Counted from the stretch's first letter, positions 31,719 to 43,400 are shown. The stretch is 64,000 nt of DNA from CALSMU01 sp965230225 (GCA_965230225.1 CBDDKM010000003.1:372001-436000), one strand, 5' to 3'. Made by a program: numbers and translations. Notes: a model not told the origin generated them from the letters alone.

Positions 31719-34700
31719 TTACTTAACTAGTGTGACATTTCCTTTTAACATACCTGTTTCGCCGTTACTTAAGGTATAATCGACTATATAAACAAAGATT
31801 CCAGCATTTTCATCCTGACCTTTGTAAGTACCGTCCCAGCCCTGGCCGGGGTCGGTTGACTCGAAGACCTTTTCGCCATATCGGTTAAACACCATGAATT
31901 TCATTGTGGTAATACCACTTCCCCTTACCATTAATACATCGTTGTGCCCATCGTTGTTAGGTGAGAACGCACTAGGTAAGCCTATTACATTGGAAGTAAG
32001 TTCGCTTACTACCACGTTAACACAAGCTGTGTCCTGGCAATTTGAAGCTGTTGATGCAATTAAACATACAGTGTATGTACCATCCGCATCATAAATGGTT
32101 GTAGGATCTACATCAGTAGAAGTTAATCCATTTCCAAAATCCCAGTCAAAAGTTACGGCATCGGCCGAAGAAGTATTAGTAAATAATACAATCTCATCTG
32201 GTGCTGTTGGATTATTTGTAACAGTGAACGAAGCAGTAGGAGCTCCTGAATTGTTTACCGTTATTGGTCCATAAGTAGTAACACAGTTGTAATCATCCGT
32301 TACGGTTAAAGTATAAGTGCCAGCCGATAAGTTTGACGTATCTATTAATGCTCCATTTCCGTTCCAGTCAATGGTATATGGAGCAGTTCCATCAACAATG
32401 GTTAATCCAGCAATTGCTCCGTCTCCTGCATAACAGTCTTCATCTGTAACAGTTAGTCCTGAGTCATCAACAGTAGGTCCGGCAACCGAACCAATGGTAA
32501 TTGGGCCAAGAGTTGATGCACAAAGAGTATTGTCAGTTATGGTAATGGTATAATCTCCGGCTGCAGTTCCTGTTAAGTTTTCGTCGGGAGAACTATTTCC
32601 GTTCCATTCAAATGTGTAAGGAGCAGTTCCTCCTCCGTAAACAATACCGGTAATAGAACCGTTTGATTGTCCACAAGCATCAGGAGTAATGACCATGTTT
32701 GTTGTATCAATTGTAGGGCCAGTTGTAGCAACAATATCGTAAGGACCTGTAACGAAAGTACAACCTGCCTGATCAGAAATGGTTAAAGAATAAGAACCTG
32801 CACCAACACCACTTAAATCTGCTGTTGTTGTAGTGTTTCCGTTCCAGCTAAAGTCATAGTTCGGAACCCCACCCGTAACAGTAATTCCGGTAACTCCTCC
32901 ATTTCCTTGAGAGCAAGCATCATCAATAATAATAAAGCTCGTGGTATCTACCACTAAATCAATAGAGTTAACCGTATAAGGTCCCGTGGTTACTATACAA
33001 CCAAGTCCATCAGTAACGGTTAGGTTATATGTTCCACTAGCAGCCCCTGTTAAATCTGCATTAGCAGTTGAAGTTCCACTCCAGTCGTAGGAAAGTGTTG
33101 GGTTACCTCCAGAAACAACTATTCCGGTGATTGAACCATTTCCTTGTCCGCAATTTTCATCTTGAATTGAATATCCTGTGGTATCGATGGTTGGTCCAGC
33201 ATTATCTACCACTGTGTAAACACCTGTAGAATCAATACAACCAAGTCCGTCGGTAATAACCAATGTGTATGTTCCTGCACTTAAGTTACTAATGTCTAAT
33301 GATGCACTAGTTACCCCGTTCCATTCATAAGTCAAGGTTGGGTTCCCTCCCGAAACGGTAATCCCACTAATGGAACCATTTCCTCCACCACAGGATTCGT
33401 TAATTAAGCTGTATGATGTTGAGTCAATAACAGGCCCAGCGTTATTATTAATTACGTGAGGGCCAGATGAATCTGTACATCCATTAGCATCAGTTACGGT
33501 AAGGGTGTAGCTTCCAGCATTTGCATTGGATAAATTTTCGTCTACACTGGAGTTCCCGTTCCATTCGTAAGTTAAAGTTCCTGTTCCCCCTGTGGTAGTA
33601 ATACCAGTAATTGAACCATTGCCCGAAGTACAAGATTCATGGTTGATATTGATGTTAGTAGCATCCAATGTTACACCAGTAGTGTTACCAACTGTGTAAG
33701 TTCCTACGGTAGCAAAACAACCATTGTCGTCAGTAATGACCAAAGTATAGTTCCCAGCAGAAAGACCTGAAATATCTTGTGAAACTTCCACTGTTCCATT
33801 CCATTCGAATACAAGCGGTAAGGCGCCTCCTGTAACAGTAATTCCACTAATTGCTCCGTTTCCTTGTCCGCAATCTTCTGGAGTGATGTTAATGTTACTG
33901 TCGTCTGTTGTAAATGAAGATCCCATTGTTACGTTTACCGGAATTAGGTAATTACCAGGACAAGTTCCAACATAAAAAGTAGTGTCTACTGATAAGTTAC
34001 CAGTGGTAAATGAAGTTCCGGCTCCAATAAAGTTACCATCAACTTCGGCGTCGTACCAGATAATATTAGTACCTCCAGGAAGTGTACCATTTACTGTAAC
34101 ATTTAATGTGGTTGAAGTTCCTGCACAAATGGTTTCGTCAGTTCCCGTTAGGTAGAAGTTAGAAATAGATTCACTTGGTTGTCCGGTTCCTCCATCTGTT
34201 GCTCCGTTAGGAGGGAATTCGGTTAAGTGAGCAGAATCTGTTGTTCCACTGGTCCCCCCATTGGCTGTGGTTGTGGCAGAACCACCAGTTGTGGCAACAT
34301 ATCCACCTCCACCACCTCCACCAGGTCCTTCCGCTTCGCTAACAGAAGCAGGAAAACCTACTGTGACGATTTGGTTCCCTCCATTTCCACCATTTGCATT
34401 GATGGTTATGGCACTAATTGTACCGTTGGATTTTACTAATACAGTTCCTCCGGCTCCGGCTCCACCAGCTCCATCGTTACCTTTTACCTGGTTCCATCCC
34501 GTTGCAGCCGTCGTTCCATAAACATCTTCACCGTTTCCTCCATTGGCATTAATGGTACCTGTTCCAGAGATGTCTCCATAGTTGAGGATATAGGCAATTC
34601 CACCTCCATTTCCTCCAGCACCACCAGAGTTGTAGTTATCATTTCTTTGTCCGGCACCTCCACCTCCACCAAGGAATATTCTTCCGGTCGAGTAATCTAA

Positions 34701-35732
34701 AGGTCTTCCTCCAAGTCCGCCATCATTTGGTCGGTCGTGTCCTCCCCAGGCACCATCATCAGGTCCGTTTGAAGAAGCTGTGGCATTTACATCAGAGTGT
34801 CCGTATCCACCTCTACCACCTCCGGTTCCAGTTCCTGAAATTTCTGGATCCTGGGCCCAGGCTGTAGCGTAAGTTGCATCGGGAACTCCAATTCCATTGT
34901 TCCAACCAGCTACGGATCCGGCATTTCCTCCACCACCACCTCCGCAGTTGTGTGAGTTTCCTCCACCACCTCCATTAATGGCAGCTCCTTTTCCATATCT
35001 TCCTCCATGTATATCGTAATCAGACATAAATCCTCTAACACCTTCACCTTTTAACCCACCTGCATCGGCATTACTTATGGCGTATACTCCAATGTTGTTA
35101 GTAGCAGGTTCATCCCATGCAGTTCCACCTCTAAACCCTAAGGCAGAAACATCAATTGTCCCGTTTAAGTTTAGAGTATTATCTACCTCTATTGCTAGAA
35201 CACCTCCTGTAGAACCATCCCATGCATCCGTAGTTAATGTTCCTGAAATGGTAAGGTTATCGTATCGAGGAACACGAACCACCTGAACATTACCCGAAGA
35301 AGTATAATCGTAGGCAAGTCCACATCTTAATTCGATAGTAGTTCCGTTAGGAATGCTTTTTACTTCACAAAATTCATGATTTCCACAGTTGTTATAGGCA
35401 GATAAAGCTCCCCAACCAGTGTTGTCAGGAGAACCATAATACCCCCATGGAGCAGTAATTTGAGAACCAGTCATGGTGGCTCCCTGAACCTGAATAATCA
35501 TGATTAAATCTCCCGCTTCCAGGTTGTTTGAAAAACGCCCATTACCGTTCAAAGTTGATGAAGCAACCGATATGGTTGTAGCACCAGAACTGGCGTTGGA
35601 AGATAGGGTTGTGTATTCGTTTACGTAAGAGGTTCCCGATAAGGTAGGAGAACCATGCTTGCCCTTTTGGCTATAAGAAAATAAAGCAATAAAAAGAGCT
35701 GATAATAAGGTAAGGTATTTCGTTGGTTTCAT
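31719..35732 (-). CDS. Giant adhesin with SprB-type repeats and T9SS type B sorting domain
   Basis: 1337 residues. After the signal peptide (K-Y-L-T-L-L-S-A-L-F-I-A-L-F) comes a ~150-residue beta region, then a glycine-rich segment (~180-500; runs such as G-G-G-G-G-N-A-G). About seven ~77-residue SprB-like repeats follow, each with a motif of the form C-x-x-G-N-G-x-I-x-G-I-x-V-x-G-G and D-x-x-G-C. Then a PKD domain (~1150-1230) and a type B CTD starting P-S-A-F-S-P-N-N-D-G. Likely gliding or attachment adhesin exported by T9SS. Start ATG 35732 (signal peptide) rather than 35750. PorP/SprF follows in the operon. Confidence 0.92.
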   Translation of the reverse strand: MKPTKYLTLLSALFIALFSYSQKGKHGSPTLSGTSYVNEYTTLSSNASSGATTISVASSTLNGNGRFSNNLEAGDLIMIIQVQGATMTGSQITAPWGYYGSPDNTGWGALSAYNNCGNHEFCEVKSIPNGTTIELRCGLAYDYTSSGNVQVVRVPRYDNLTISGTLTTDAWDGSTGGVLAIEVDNTLNLNGTIDVSALGFRGGTAWDEPATNNIGVYAISNADAGGLKGEGVRGFMSDYDIHGGRYGKGAAINGGGGGNSHNCGGGGGGNAGSVAGWNNGIGVPDATYATAWAQDPEISGTGTGGGRGGYGHSDVNATASSNGPDDGAWGGHDRPNDGGLGGRPLDYSTGRIFLGGGGGAGQRNDNYNSGGAGGNGGGIAYILNYGDISGTGTINANGGNGEDVYGTTAATGWNQVKGNDGAGGAGAGGTVLVKSNGTISAITINANGGNGGNQIVTVGFPASVSEAEGPGGGGGGGYVATTGGSATTTANGGTSGTTDSAHLTEFPPNGATDGGTGQPSESISNFYLTGTDETICAGTSTTLNVTVNGTLPGGTNIIWYDAEVDGNFIGAGTSFTTGNLSVDTTFYVGTCPGNYLIPVNVTMGSSFTTDDSNINITPEDCGQGNGAISGITVTGGALPLVFEWNGTVEVSQDISGLSAGNYTLVITDDNGCFATVGTYTVGNTTGVTLDATNININHESCTSGNGSITGITTTGGTGTLTYEWNGNSSVDENLSNANAGSYTLTVTDANGCTDSSGPHVINNNAGPVIDSTSYSLINESCGGGNGSISGITVSGGNPTLTYEWNGVTSASLDISNLSAGTYTLVITDGLGCIDSTGVYTVVDNAGPTIDTTGYSIQDENCGQGNGSITGIVVSGGNPTLSYDWSGTSTANADLTGAASGTYNLTVTDGLGCIVTTGPYTVNSIDLVVDTTSFIIIDDACSQGNGGVTGITVTGGVPNYDFSWNGNTTTTADLSGVGAGSYSLTISDQAGCTFVTGPYDIVATTGPTIDTTNMVITPDACGQSNGSITGIVYGGGTAPYTFEWNGNSSPDENLTGTAAGDYTITITDNTLCASTLGPITIGSVAGPTVDDSGLTVTDEDCYAGDGAIAGLTIVDGTAPYTIDWNGNGALIDTSNLSAGTYTLTVTDDYNCVTTYGPITVNNSGAPTASFTVTNNPTAPDEIVLFTNTSSADAVTFDWDFGNGLTSTDVDPTTIYDADGTYTVCLIASTASNCQDTACVNVVVSELTSNVIGLPSAFSPNNDGHNDVLMVRGSGITTMKFMVFNRYGEKVFESTDPGQGWDGTYKGQDENAGIFVYIVDYTLSNGETGMLKGNVTLVK

Positions 35733-35977
35733 GGTGGTAAAAAGACGCAAGATTTTTTTTATAGTTGTTTCAATCGCACCGAAAAATACAAAAGATAATG
35801 AGATTATAATAAATGAATTCTACATTTGACGACAGGAGGTTAAATAACTTGTGTTTCAACTTTTTGACTACGTACTATCCCATTTTAATAGAAGAGTATG
35901 TAATTATAGAGATTTAGATGAGTCGTTTGGATTGTCAAATTCCTCCAACTAAAGGAAATCCATTCGTTTGATTTGTG

Positions 35978-35985
35978 TACATTTG
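35978..35985 (+). promoter_or_regulatory. Possible -7 box (TACATTTG) seven bases before dapB
   Basis: Exact match to TAnnTTTG with only seven bases to the ATG at 35993, so the mRNA could be nearly leaderless. No good -33 TTG. Confidence 0.4.
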
Positions 35986-35992
35986 TTTCGCT

Positions 35993-36706
35993 ATGAAAAT
36001 TGCGTTGATTGGATACGGAAAGATGGGGAAAGCCATAGAGGCTATTGCCCTGGAAAGAGGCCATACCATTGGCTTAAAAGTGACTAGTGAAAATGCTGAT
36101 TATCAGCCGGAGGATTTATCTGGATGTGATGTGGCTATTGAGTTTTCTCTACCTGAGTTTTCAACTTCTAACATTAAGAAGTGTTTTGAAGCAGGAGTAC
36201 CGGTTGTAGTTGGTACTACAGGTTGGTACGATGAGTTTTACATTATTTCTGAATTGTGCACCACAAGAGGAGGAGCCATATTGCATGCAACGAACTTTAG
36301 TGTGGGCGTTAACATCTTTTTTGAAATAAACGAACGTTTGGCTTCGTTAATGAATTCTCATGAGCAATATCAAGTGGGGATGGAAGAGATTCATCATACA
36401 GAAAAGCTGGATGCTCCAAGTGGAACTGCGATTACTTTGGCTGAAGGAGTAATTAAAGGATTGGATAGAAAAGAAGGATGGAAGAATGATGAAGCAACAG
36501 AGGAAAACGAAGTTCTGATCGAATCCAAAAGAATGAAAGACGTACCGGGAACTCATACCGTTAAGTATGATTCTGATATAGATTTTATAGAGATTAAACA
36601 CGAAGCAAAGAACAGAAAAGGGTTTGCTTTAGGAGCGGTGTTAGCCGGAGAATTTTTGAAAGACAAACAAGGAATTTTTACCATGAAAGATGTGCTAGGT
36701 TTATAA
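35993..36706 (+). CDS. dapB: 4-hydroxy-tetrahydrodipicolinate reductase
   Basis: 237 residues. N-terminal I-G-Y-G-K-M-G-K NAD(P)-binding loop; V-V-G-T-T-G-W; A-T-N-F-S-V-G-V-N; E-E-I-H-H-T-E-K-L-D-A-P-S-G-T-A catalytic segment. It acts in diaminopimelate/lysine synthesis for peptidoglycan. Start ATG 35993 begins M-K-I-A-L-I-G; an ATG at 35975 lies in the promoter-like box. First gene of an operon with lepB and wbqC. Confidence 0.95.
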   Translation: MKIALIGYGKMGKAIEAIALERGHTIGLKVTSENADYQPEDLSGCDVAIEFSLPEFSTSNIKKCFEAGVPVVVGTTGWYDEFYIISELCTTRGGAILHATNFSVGVNIFFEINERLASLMNSHEQYQVGMEEIHHTEKLDAPSGTAITLAEGVIKGLDRKEGWKNDEATEENEVLIESKRMKDVPGTHTVKYDSDIDFIEIKHEAKNRKGFALGAVLAGEFLKDKQGIFTMKDVLGL

Positions 36707-36728
36707 GCACTAATAAAAAGAAATTAGA

Positions 36729-38540
36729 ATGGGAGTACCTCAAATACTACTTTACTTAATGATAGTGATCTACTTTGCATCACTATGGAAAATATTTGAA
36801 AAAGCAGGACGAGAAAAATGGGAAGGGTTTGTACCTGGATATAACATTTGGGTTTGGTTAAAAGTAATCAATAAGCCCTGGTGGTGGATCTTTTTCTTTC
36901 CGATTCCTTTTGTAAACTTTGTAGTTGCAATTGCTTGTAATGTAGAAACTGCAAGGCTTTTTGGAAAGTATGATGCTAAAGACACTGTGTTGAGTGTATT
37001 AGTGCCCTGGTACATGATTCCTTACCTGGCTTATAAAGACGAGAATGTTATCGAAGAACCTACAGATTGGGAAAATAATCAGGATCGTGAAAGAAGAAAG
37101 ATACATGATCATTTAACTTTATTTTTCATGGCTCCGTTTATCGGACATGCTTTGTTGATCATATTCAAACTAACCGGTTCAAAAGACAAACCTGGTAAGA
37201 GGACAATGCCTGCAGAATGGACCAATGCACTTGGTTTTGCAATTGTTGCAGCATCCATCATTAGAACATTCTTTTTCGAAGCATTTACCATCCCTACAGG
37301 ATCGATGGAAAAAACCATGTTAATTGGTGATTATCTGTTTGTAAATAAGCTGAAATATGGGCCTAAATTACCACAGACCCCATTGTCTGTGCCATTTGTG
37401 CATAATGTACTTCCTGGAACAACAACTAAATCTTATGTAGAGTGGTTTAAGCACGACTACAGAAGGTTACCGGGATATGGAGATATCGAAAGAGGTGATA
37501 TCATGGTATTTAACTGGCCTGCGGGGGATACGGTTATTTTGCACCCTGAAGTTATAGCTCATACTTACGAGCAAAAAGTTAGAAACATTGGCTTCAGTAT
37601 GGCGCAAGGTAACTTTGCTAAAATGGTTGAGAACGAAAATGCTTTCTTGAAAAGCGCCAGACAACACATTGCATCTGGAGGAGCAATTCCAGAACATGGA
37701 GTGCAGGAAACAAAAGGAATAACCACTAGACCAGTTGATAAGAAAGAGAATTACATTAAGCGTTGTGTAGGAGTTGCCGGAGATTCTCTTCAGATAATAG
37801 ATGGATATATCTATGTAAACGGGGTGAAAGAAGTGCAGGCTCCAGGAGCTCAGTTTAATTATAATTTCTACGTTAATCAACGATTCCCGGATGATGTCTT
37901 AAAGGAGGATCTGGATATTAATTATCCTCAAGCAGTTCAGTATGGTAATATGGTGCTGAATGTAAGGTATCAAGGAGTAGATAACACCGGTTTGGTTTAT
38001 GAAAAGTATGAGAAGGGAGAGCCGATTGAACTTACTTGTACCAAAGAAGCTTATGAGGTGTTAAAAACATACAGCAACGTGGTGAAACACGAGTTGGTGT
38101 TTAAAGACACAGGTTTTTACTTTAGAAACAATGCTAGTCAATACCTTCCAATTTTCCCTAATAATGTGCAGTTTAACTGGACAGAAGATAATTATGGGCC
38201 GTTCTACCTGCCAAAAGAAGGTGATGAAGTAGAGTTGACGGAACACAATTTTATTTTCTATCGTAGAGCCATTGAAGCTTATGAGAACAATAAGGTGGAA
38301 GTAAAAGAAGATGGTTATTACATCAATGGAACCAAAGCAGATAAATACACCTTTAAGCAAAATTACTATTGGTTAATGGGAGATAACCGACATGGATCGG
38401 CTGATTCAAGAATGTGGGGATATGTTCCGGAAGATCACGTAGTGGGAACAGCTTCGTTCGTATGGTTCTCCAAAGATGCAGACCTTGGATGGTTTGATGG
38501 TGGTGTAAGGTGGGGTAGAATTTTCTCATTTGTAGAATAA
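36729..38540 (+). CDS. lepB: Signal peptidase I, large Bacteroidota form
   Basis: 603 residues, about twice the enteric LepB core. N-terminal ~130 residues hold several hydrophobic segments (DUF5684-like). The catalytic Ser192 is in I-P-T-G-S-M-E-K-T-M and general-base Lys344 in Y-I-K-R-C-V-G-V-A-G-D-S. The box E motif is M-G-D-N-R-H-G-S-A-D-S-R near residue 555. Long insertions lie between Ser and Lys (~150 residues) and again before box E (~200). It cleaves Sec signal peptides at the inner membrane. It sits between dapB and wbqC, an order seen in flavobacteria. Confidence 0.95.
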   Translation: MGVPQILLYLMIVIYFASLWKIFEKAGREKWEGFVPGYNIWVWLKVINKPWWWIFFFPIPFVNFVVAIACNVETARLFGKYDAKDTVLSVLVPWYMIPYLAYKDENVIEEPTDWENNQDRERRKIHDHLTLFFMAPFIGHALLIIFKLTGSKDKPGKRTMPAEWTNALGFAIVAASIIRTFFFEAFTIPTGSMEKTMLIGDYLFVNKLKYGPKLPQTPLSVPFVHNVLPGTTTKSYVEWFKHDYRRLPGYGDIERGDIMVFNWPAGDTVILHPEVIAHTYEQKVRNIGFSMAQGNFAKMVENENAFLKSARQHIASGGAIPEHGVQETKGITTRPVDKKENYIKRCVGVAGDSLQIIDGYIYVNGVKEVQAPGAQFNYNFYVNQRFPDDVLKEDLDINYPQAVQYGNMVLNVRYQGVDNTGLVYEKYEKGEPIELTCTKEAYEVLKTYSNVVKHELVFKDTGFYFRNNASQYLPIFPNNVQFNWTEDNYGPFYLPKEGDEVELTEHNFIFYRRAIEAYENNKVEVKEDGYYINGTKADKYTFKQNYYWLMGDNRHGSADSRMWGYVPEDHVVGTASFVWFSKDADLGWFDGGVRWGRIFSFVE

Positions 38541-38541
38541 T

Positions 38542-39147
38542 ATGAAGGCTTTACTAGGAACCGCCTACGCCGGAAATATCCATTACTATTCTGTATTAAA
38601 AAATGCAGAAACTGTTTGGGTGGATTTATTTGAGCACTTTGAGAAACAATCGTACCGAAACAGAGCTTGTATTCATGGAGCTAACGGAAAGCTAAACTTG
38701 ATCATTCCGCTGGAAAGAAGAGGGATCAGAACTCCTGTTGGTCAAGTTAAGATTGATTACTCTCAGAATTGGCAAAAGTTACACTGGAAATCATTAGAAT
38801 CTGCATATCGTTCTTCTCCTTATTTTGAGTATTATGAGCATGACTTTCATGAGTTTTACCATAAGCAGGAGTTTGAATTATTGGCTGATTTCAACAGTGC
38901 AATACAGACCAAAATATTGAGGTTATTAGATATTGAGGTAGAGATTCTAAATACAGAGAGTTATAAAAGCTCGATGGATGGAGTAAAGGATTTTAGGCAA
39001 TTAATTCACCCTAAAAAGACTTTGGACGAATCATATCCTAAAGAAACTTATATGCAGGTGTTTGAAGATCGCAATGGGTTTATACCTAATTTGAGTATTC
39101 TGGATTTATTGTTCAATGAAGGTCCTAATGCAGTATCTTTTCTATAA
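38542..39147 (+). CDS. WbqC-family protein
   Basis: 201 residues. The WbqC-like fold has Y-F-x-x-L near the start (I-H-Y-Y-S-V-L), then Y-R-N-R-A-C-I-H-G-A-N-G-K-L-N-L-I-I-P-L and W-Q-K-L-H-W-K-S-L-E-S-A-Y-R-S-S-P-Y-F. WbqC proteins are linked with surface-sugar and O-antigen loci, with unclear chemistry. The ATG is two bases after the lepB stop. Confidence 0.85.
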   Translation: MKALLGTAYAGNIHYYSVLKNAETVWVDLFEHFEKQSYRNRACIHGANGKLNLIIPLERRGIRTPVGQVKIDYSQNWQKLHWKSLESAYRSSPYFEYYEHDFHEFYHKQEFELLADFNSAIQTKILRLLDIEVEILNTESYKSSMDGVKDFRQLIHPKKTLDESYPKETYMQVFEDRNGFIPNLSILDLLFNEGPNAVSFL

Positions 39148-39150
39148 GTC

Positions 39151-40425
39151 ATGAAATGGAAAGTTAGATTAATATGGTTGTTGCTTTTTGGTGCATTCAT
39201 ATTTCTAACGTTTAACAAGCATTCCAAAGGCGAGTTTTATTCTTATCAAGGTGTAGTGCATGCCGATAAGGCAGGGTATTATATTTACCTTCCCATGGTG
39301 ATTAATAATGGCATGGACGTAGCCCAACTACCGAATAGTATTGTTGAGAAAACCGGAGAAGGTTTTTTTATTAATGATTCAACGAATCGGTTTGAAACTA
39401 AATATCCATCAGGGGTAGCTATTTTACAGTCTCCATTTTACTTAACTGCACATTTATACTCCAAAATTTCAGGAGAAGACACTAGTGGTTTTTCTCCTGC
39501 CTATTTTGCAGCGGTGAACGTAGCTGCTATATTCTATTTTTTATTAGGATGTGCCATTTTGTTTGCATTATTAAAAGGGTTGTATTCGGCAAAAGTGGCT
39601 GGAATTACTGTTGCGCTAATTGCTCTGGGAACCAATTTATATTATTATGCAGTTGATGAAACAGCCATGTCTCATGTGTATTCATTCTTTTTGTTTTCAG
39701 GTTTTTTATATTTAACTCATCATTGGGAACGATTTGGGAAGAAGAAAGTAGGGTACGGTGCAATATTGGGAATAGTTGCAGGTCTGATTGTAGTGGTGCG
39801 TCCAATTAACCTTGTTTTTGTGTTAATCATGGTGTTGTATTACCTTAGAAATGCTCAGGTAAGAAACATTGTGCTCACCAGAAAGTTCATGCTCACTTTC
39901 CTGTTGTTTTCTTTCTTAATGGTACTTCCACAAATGCTTTATTGGAACTGGGCATTTGGAAGTTATTTATCGTATTCTTACCAAGGGGAGTCTTTCACTA
40001 ATTGGAAGTCTCCATGGTTGGCAGAAGTGTTATTCGCACCAAACAATGGATTGATTCCTTATTCTCCATTATATGCATTTCTTTTAATATCGGTAATATG
40101 GATGATGCTTAAGAAGCAGTCTTTTAGTGTTTTGATAATGGTGCAGTTTCTGGTCATTTTATACATTACGTCCTCCTGGTGGATTCCTTGTTTTGGTTGT
40201 GGTTATGGAGGTAGAAACTTTGTCGAATACTTGCCATTATTGGCCATTGCTTTGGGATATGCATTAACTCAAATTGATCAGGTTAAGGCCAGGTATATTA
40301 TTTACCCAATTTTAGGGATATTGGTGGTTTACAACCTGAAACTCATTTACGTTTACGACGAATGTTGGTTTGGTGCTCACGATTGGGATTGGCAAGCTTA
40401 CTTTAAATATCTGGGCGATTTTTAG
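39151..40425 (+). CDS. Polytopic membrane protein, possible glycosyltransferase
   Basis: 424 residues, about ten membrane segments. An extracytoplasmic loop after helix 1 contains H-A-D-K-A-G-Y-Y-I-Y-L-P and T-K-Y-P-S-G-V-A-I-L, a layout seen in lipid-linked-sugar-using GT-C glycosyltransferases. No catalytic motif is certain. It comes last in the dapB operon, three bases after wbqC, which suggests cell-surface glycan work (inference). It overlaps the convergent gene by four bases. Confidence 0.65.
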   Translation: MKWKVRLIWLLLFGAFIFLTFNKHSKGEFYSYQGVVHADKAGYYIYLPMVINNGMDVAQLPNSIVEKTGEGFFINDSTNRFETKYPSGVAILQSPFYLTAHLYSKISGEDTSGFSPAYFAAVNVAAIFYFLLGCAILFALLKGLYSAKVAGITVALIALGTNLYYYAVDETAMSHVYSFFLFSGFLYLTHHWERFGKKKVGYGAILGIVAGLIVVVRPINLVFVLIMVLYYLRNAQVRNIVLTRKFMLTFLLFSFLMVLPQMLYWNWAFGSYLSYSYQGESFTNWKSPWLAEVLFAPNNGLIPYSPLYAFLLISVIWMMLKKQSFSVLIMVQFLVILYITSSWWIPCFGCGYGGRNFVEYLPLLAIALGYALTQIDQVKARYIIYPILGILVVYNLKLIYVYDECWFGAHDWDWQAYFKYLGDF

Positions 40426-43400
40426 GTTCCAGATTGCTTTTTAGCATCTGCTTTAGCTGCCGCATCTGTTAGAACTTTCTGTATTCTTGTTCTAATCCCT
40501 AACGAAATTATCTTTCTGTTATTAGCATCAGGATTAACTCTGTTTGATAGGAATACGTAAACTAATCCACTTTCTGGATCAGCCCAGGTAATGGTTCCTG
40601 TAAAACCAGAATGCCCAAAGCTTTTACCAGATGTACATTTACTACAAGTAGGTCCATTTCCACCTTCTCTAACTGGTTTATCGAACCCTATACCTCTACG
40701 GTTTCGGTTGGTCTTTAAGTAAGGCGAACTGGTAAATAGTTTTACAACATCTTCGTCAAGAATTTGTTCTCCTCCATATTGTCCATATTGCATAAACATT
40801 TGCATCATTACTCCAAGGTCGTTAGCATTTCCAAATAATCCTGCATGCCCACAAACTCCTCCAAGCATCGCTGCACCCTGATCGTGAACATCTCCCTGGA
40901 TAAGTTGACCTCTAAATGTTTTGTCGTTCTCTGTTGGAGGAATTCGATCCAAACTCCATCTATCTCTAGGTTTGTACCCAATGTTACCAAGCCCCATTGG
41001 CTGGTAAAAAGTTTCCATCACATATTGATCTTGCGTAAGTTTGGTTTTACGTCTGATAATTTCGTTGATGAAGTAATAACCAATATCACTGTACTTATAT
41101 TTCTTGACAGGAGAAACACTTGTAGAAAGTATCCTTTTAAAAATGGAATCTCTAACACCCTCATGAGCGTAAAGGTTTTCTGCAACTCTTTTAGTGAAAA
41201 AATCTGATGGTTTAATGCTGTAGTATTCAATACTAGGTTTTCCCTTGTGCATGGTTCTTACATAGAACGGAATCCATGGTGTAAAGCCAGCTTGATGGGT
41301 AAGCATTTGTTTTAATGTGATATTTTTGTAGTCTGTAGAGTCTACCATGTCTGGTAGATAATGGTACAAAGTGCTGTCTACATTTACTATTCCTTCTCCT
41401 TGAAGTTTCATTAATGATGCAGTAGAACTTGCAATTTTAGTTATGGAGGCAAGATCGTAAATGTCCGTTGGAGCTACAGGTAAGGCACCTTTTGAATAAG
41501 TGTGGTTACCATAGGCTTTATGGAAGAATACTTTACCATCTTTAGCGGCTAGTATCACACAACCAGGAAATACATTTTCTCTTAAGGCCTCGTTTACAAT
41601 ATTGTCGATCCCTTTCAAGTCATTATCATTAAGCCCTAAATCTTGTGGGAGGGTATATTTCATTCGGATGACTTTATCTGTAACGATTCCATCACCTAGC
41701 TTATAATCATCCGATACTGATACAGGTAAATGTCCTTTGGCTGTGATCCCTCCAAAGATTAACTGTCCGCTTAAATCAAGTGCTACTGGGTGTTCTTCAT
41801 AACTAACCAGTAATGCATCCACTTTACTAACCGAGGTTAGCTTTTTGATGCAATAAGGGTTTCCAGGGATGTTTAGAATTACCGTGTGATTTTCGGTTAA
41901 TTTATCTATTAAAGAGTTTATTAGATTAGAAATACCAAAGTTTTGGTAAGGGCGCTGATTCATATCGTGGATGGTAACGATAAGAAGATCATGCCCTTTA
42001 ACATCCTCTACAGCTTTATTTATGTCTTTAACATTAAGTTTGGAAGGGTAGCTGTAAGCATCAAAATTACAGTATCTATCAATGGATTGATTAAATGCAT
42101 TATCATTTTCAGCACCAATGCTTACTGATGCAATTTTCTTTTCACCTAACCCTACAATTGGAAGTAAGTCATTTTCATTTTTTAATAAGGTAAGTGCATT
42201 TTCAAATAATTGCTGATTTACATATTTAGTACTTGACTGATGTAGGTCTTTATGAAGATTGGTCAATGAAACAGGGTGATAGTTAGTTAAACCAGACCAA
42301 GCTTTAGCCATTAATATTTTTTTACATCGCTGGTCAATCTCTTCTTGTGTGATTTTTCCCGCAGAAATGGCAAGTTTTATTTCCTGAATTGCTTTAGGAA
42401 CGTCTTCGGAAAACAACAGTACATCGTTACCAGCAATTAAAGCTTCTACATCCAGTTTTCCTGGATCGTAAAAAGCACTAACACCTCTCATGTTTAAAGC
42501 ATCTGTAAATACCAATCCTTTAAAACTCATGTCGTACTTCAATAAGTCTGAAACAATTTTTTTGGATAGGGTAGAGGCTTTATTAGGAGTTGGATCCAAA
42601 CTAGGAATATACAAGTGGGCCACCATCATGCTTCCCAACCCACTATCTATCATTTGTCTGAATGGGTATAGTTCTATCGAATCAAGTCGTTCAATGGTGT
42701 GGTTAATAATTGGTAGTGTTTTGTGTGAGTCGCTGTCTGTGTCACCATGCCCTGGGAAGTGTTTGGCATTGGCCATTACACCTGCATCTTGCATTCCATT
42801 CATATAGGCAATAGCCTTGCGTGAAACATTGTACTTATCTTCTCCAAAAGAGCGATAGTTGATAATTGGGTTATTAGGGTTGTTGTTAACATCAGCTACC
42901 GGGGCCAGGTTAACGTGTATTCCCAATCGCTTGCATTGATCAGCAATTTGTGTCCCCATTTTATAGATTAGCTTATCATCTGAAATAGCTCCCAGAGTCA
43001 TTTGTTTAGGGAACTTCATGGTGCTATCTAATCTCATAGCCAGTCCCCATTCGGCATCGATAGAAATTAAGAGGGGAACCTTTGCTTTCGCTTGTAGGTA
43101 ATTGGTCATGATGGCTTGTCGTTCCGGGCCACCCTGAAAAAAGATTAATCCACCTATTCTTTGATTGGTAATTAGAGACTCTAAATGCGATAAATGAGCA
43201 CTATCTCTGTTAGAGTAGGCTGCTACCATAAATAACTGACCAATTCTTTCGTCTTCGGATAATTGGGAAAAGACGCTATCTGCCCATCGTTGATATTTTT
43301 GATCTAAAAAAGGTGGTTCTTCATTTTCAATTGGAGTTTCAACTGTATTGAGTTCTAAGTTTGGGGTATTCTTTTTTCCGGCAAATAAAAATCCTGAAAG

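Noticed and set aside
34227..34521. Antisense frames of 70 and 86 codons over the glycine-rich part of the adhesin
   Set aside because: They mirror GGT/GGA-rich coding sequence and give Pro/Thr-rich low-complexity peptides. These are shadows of the real gene.
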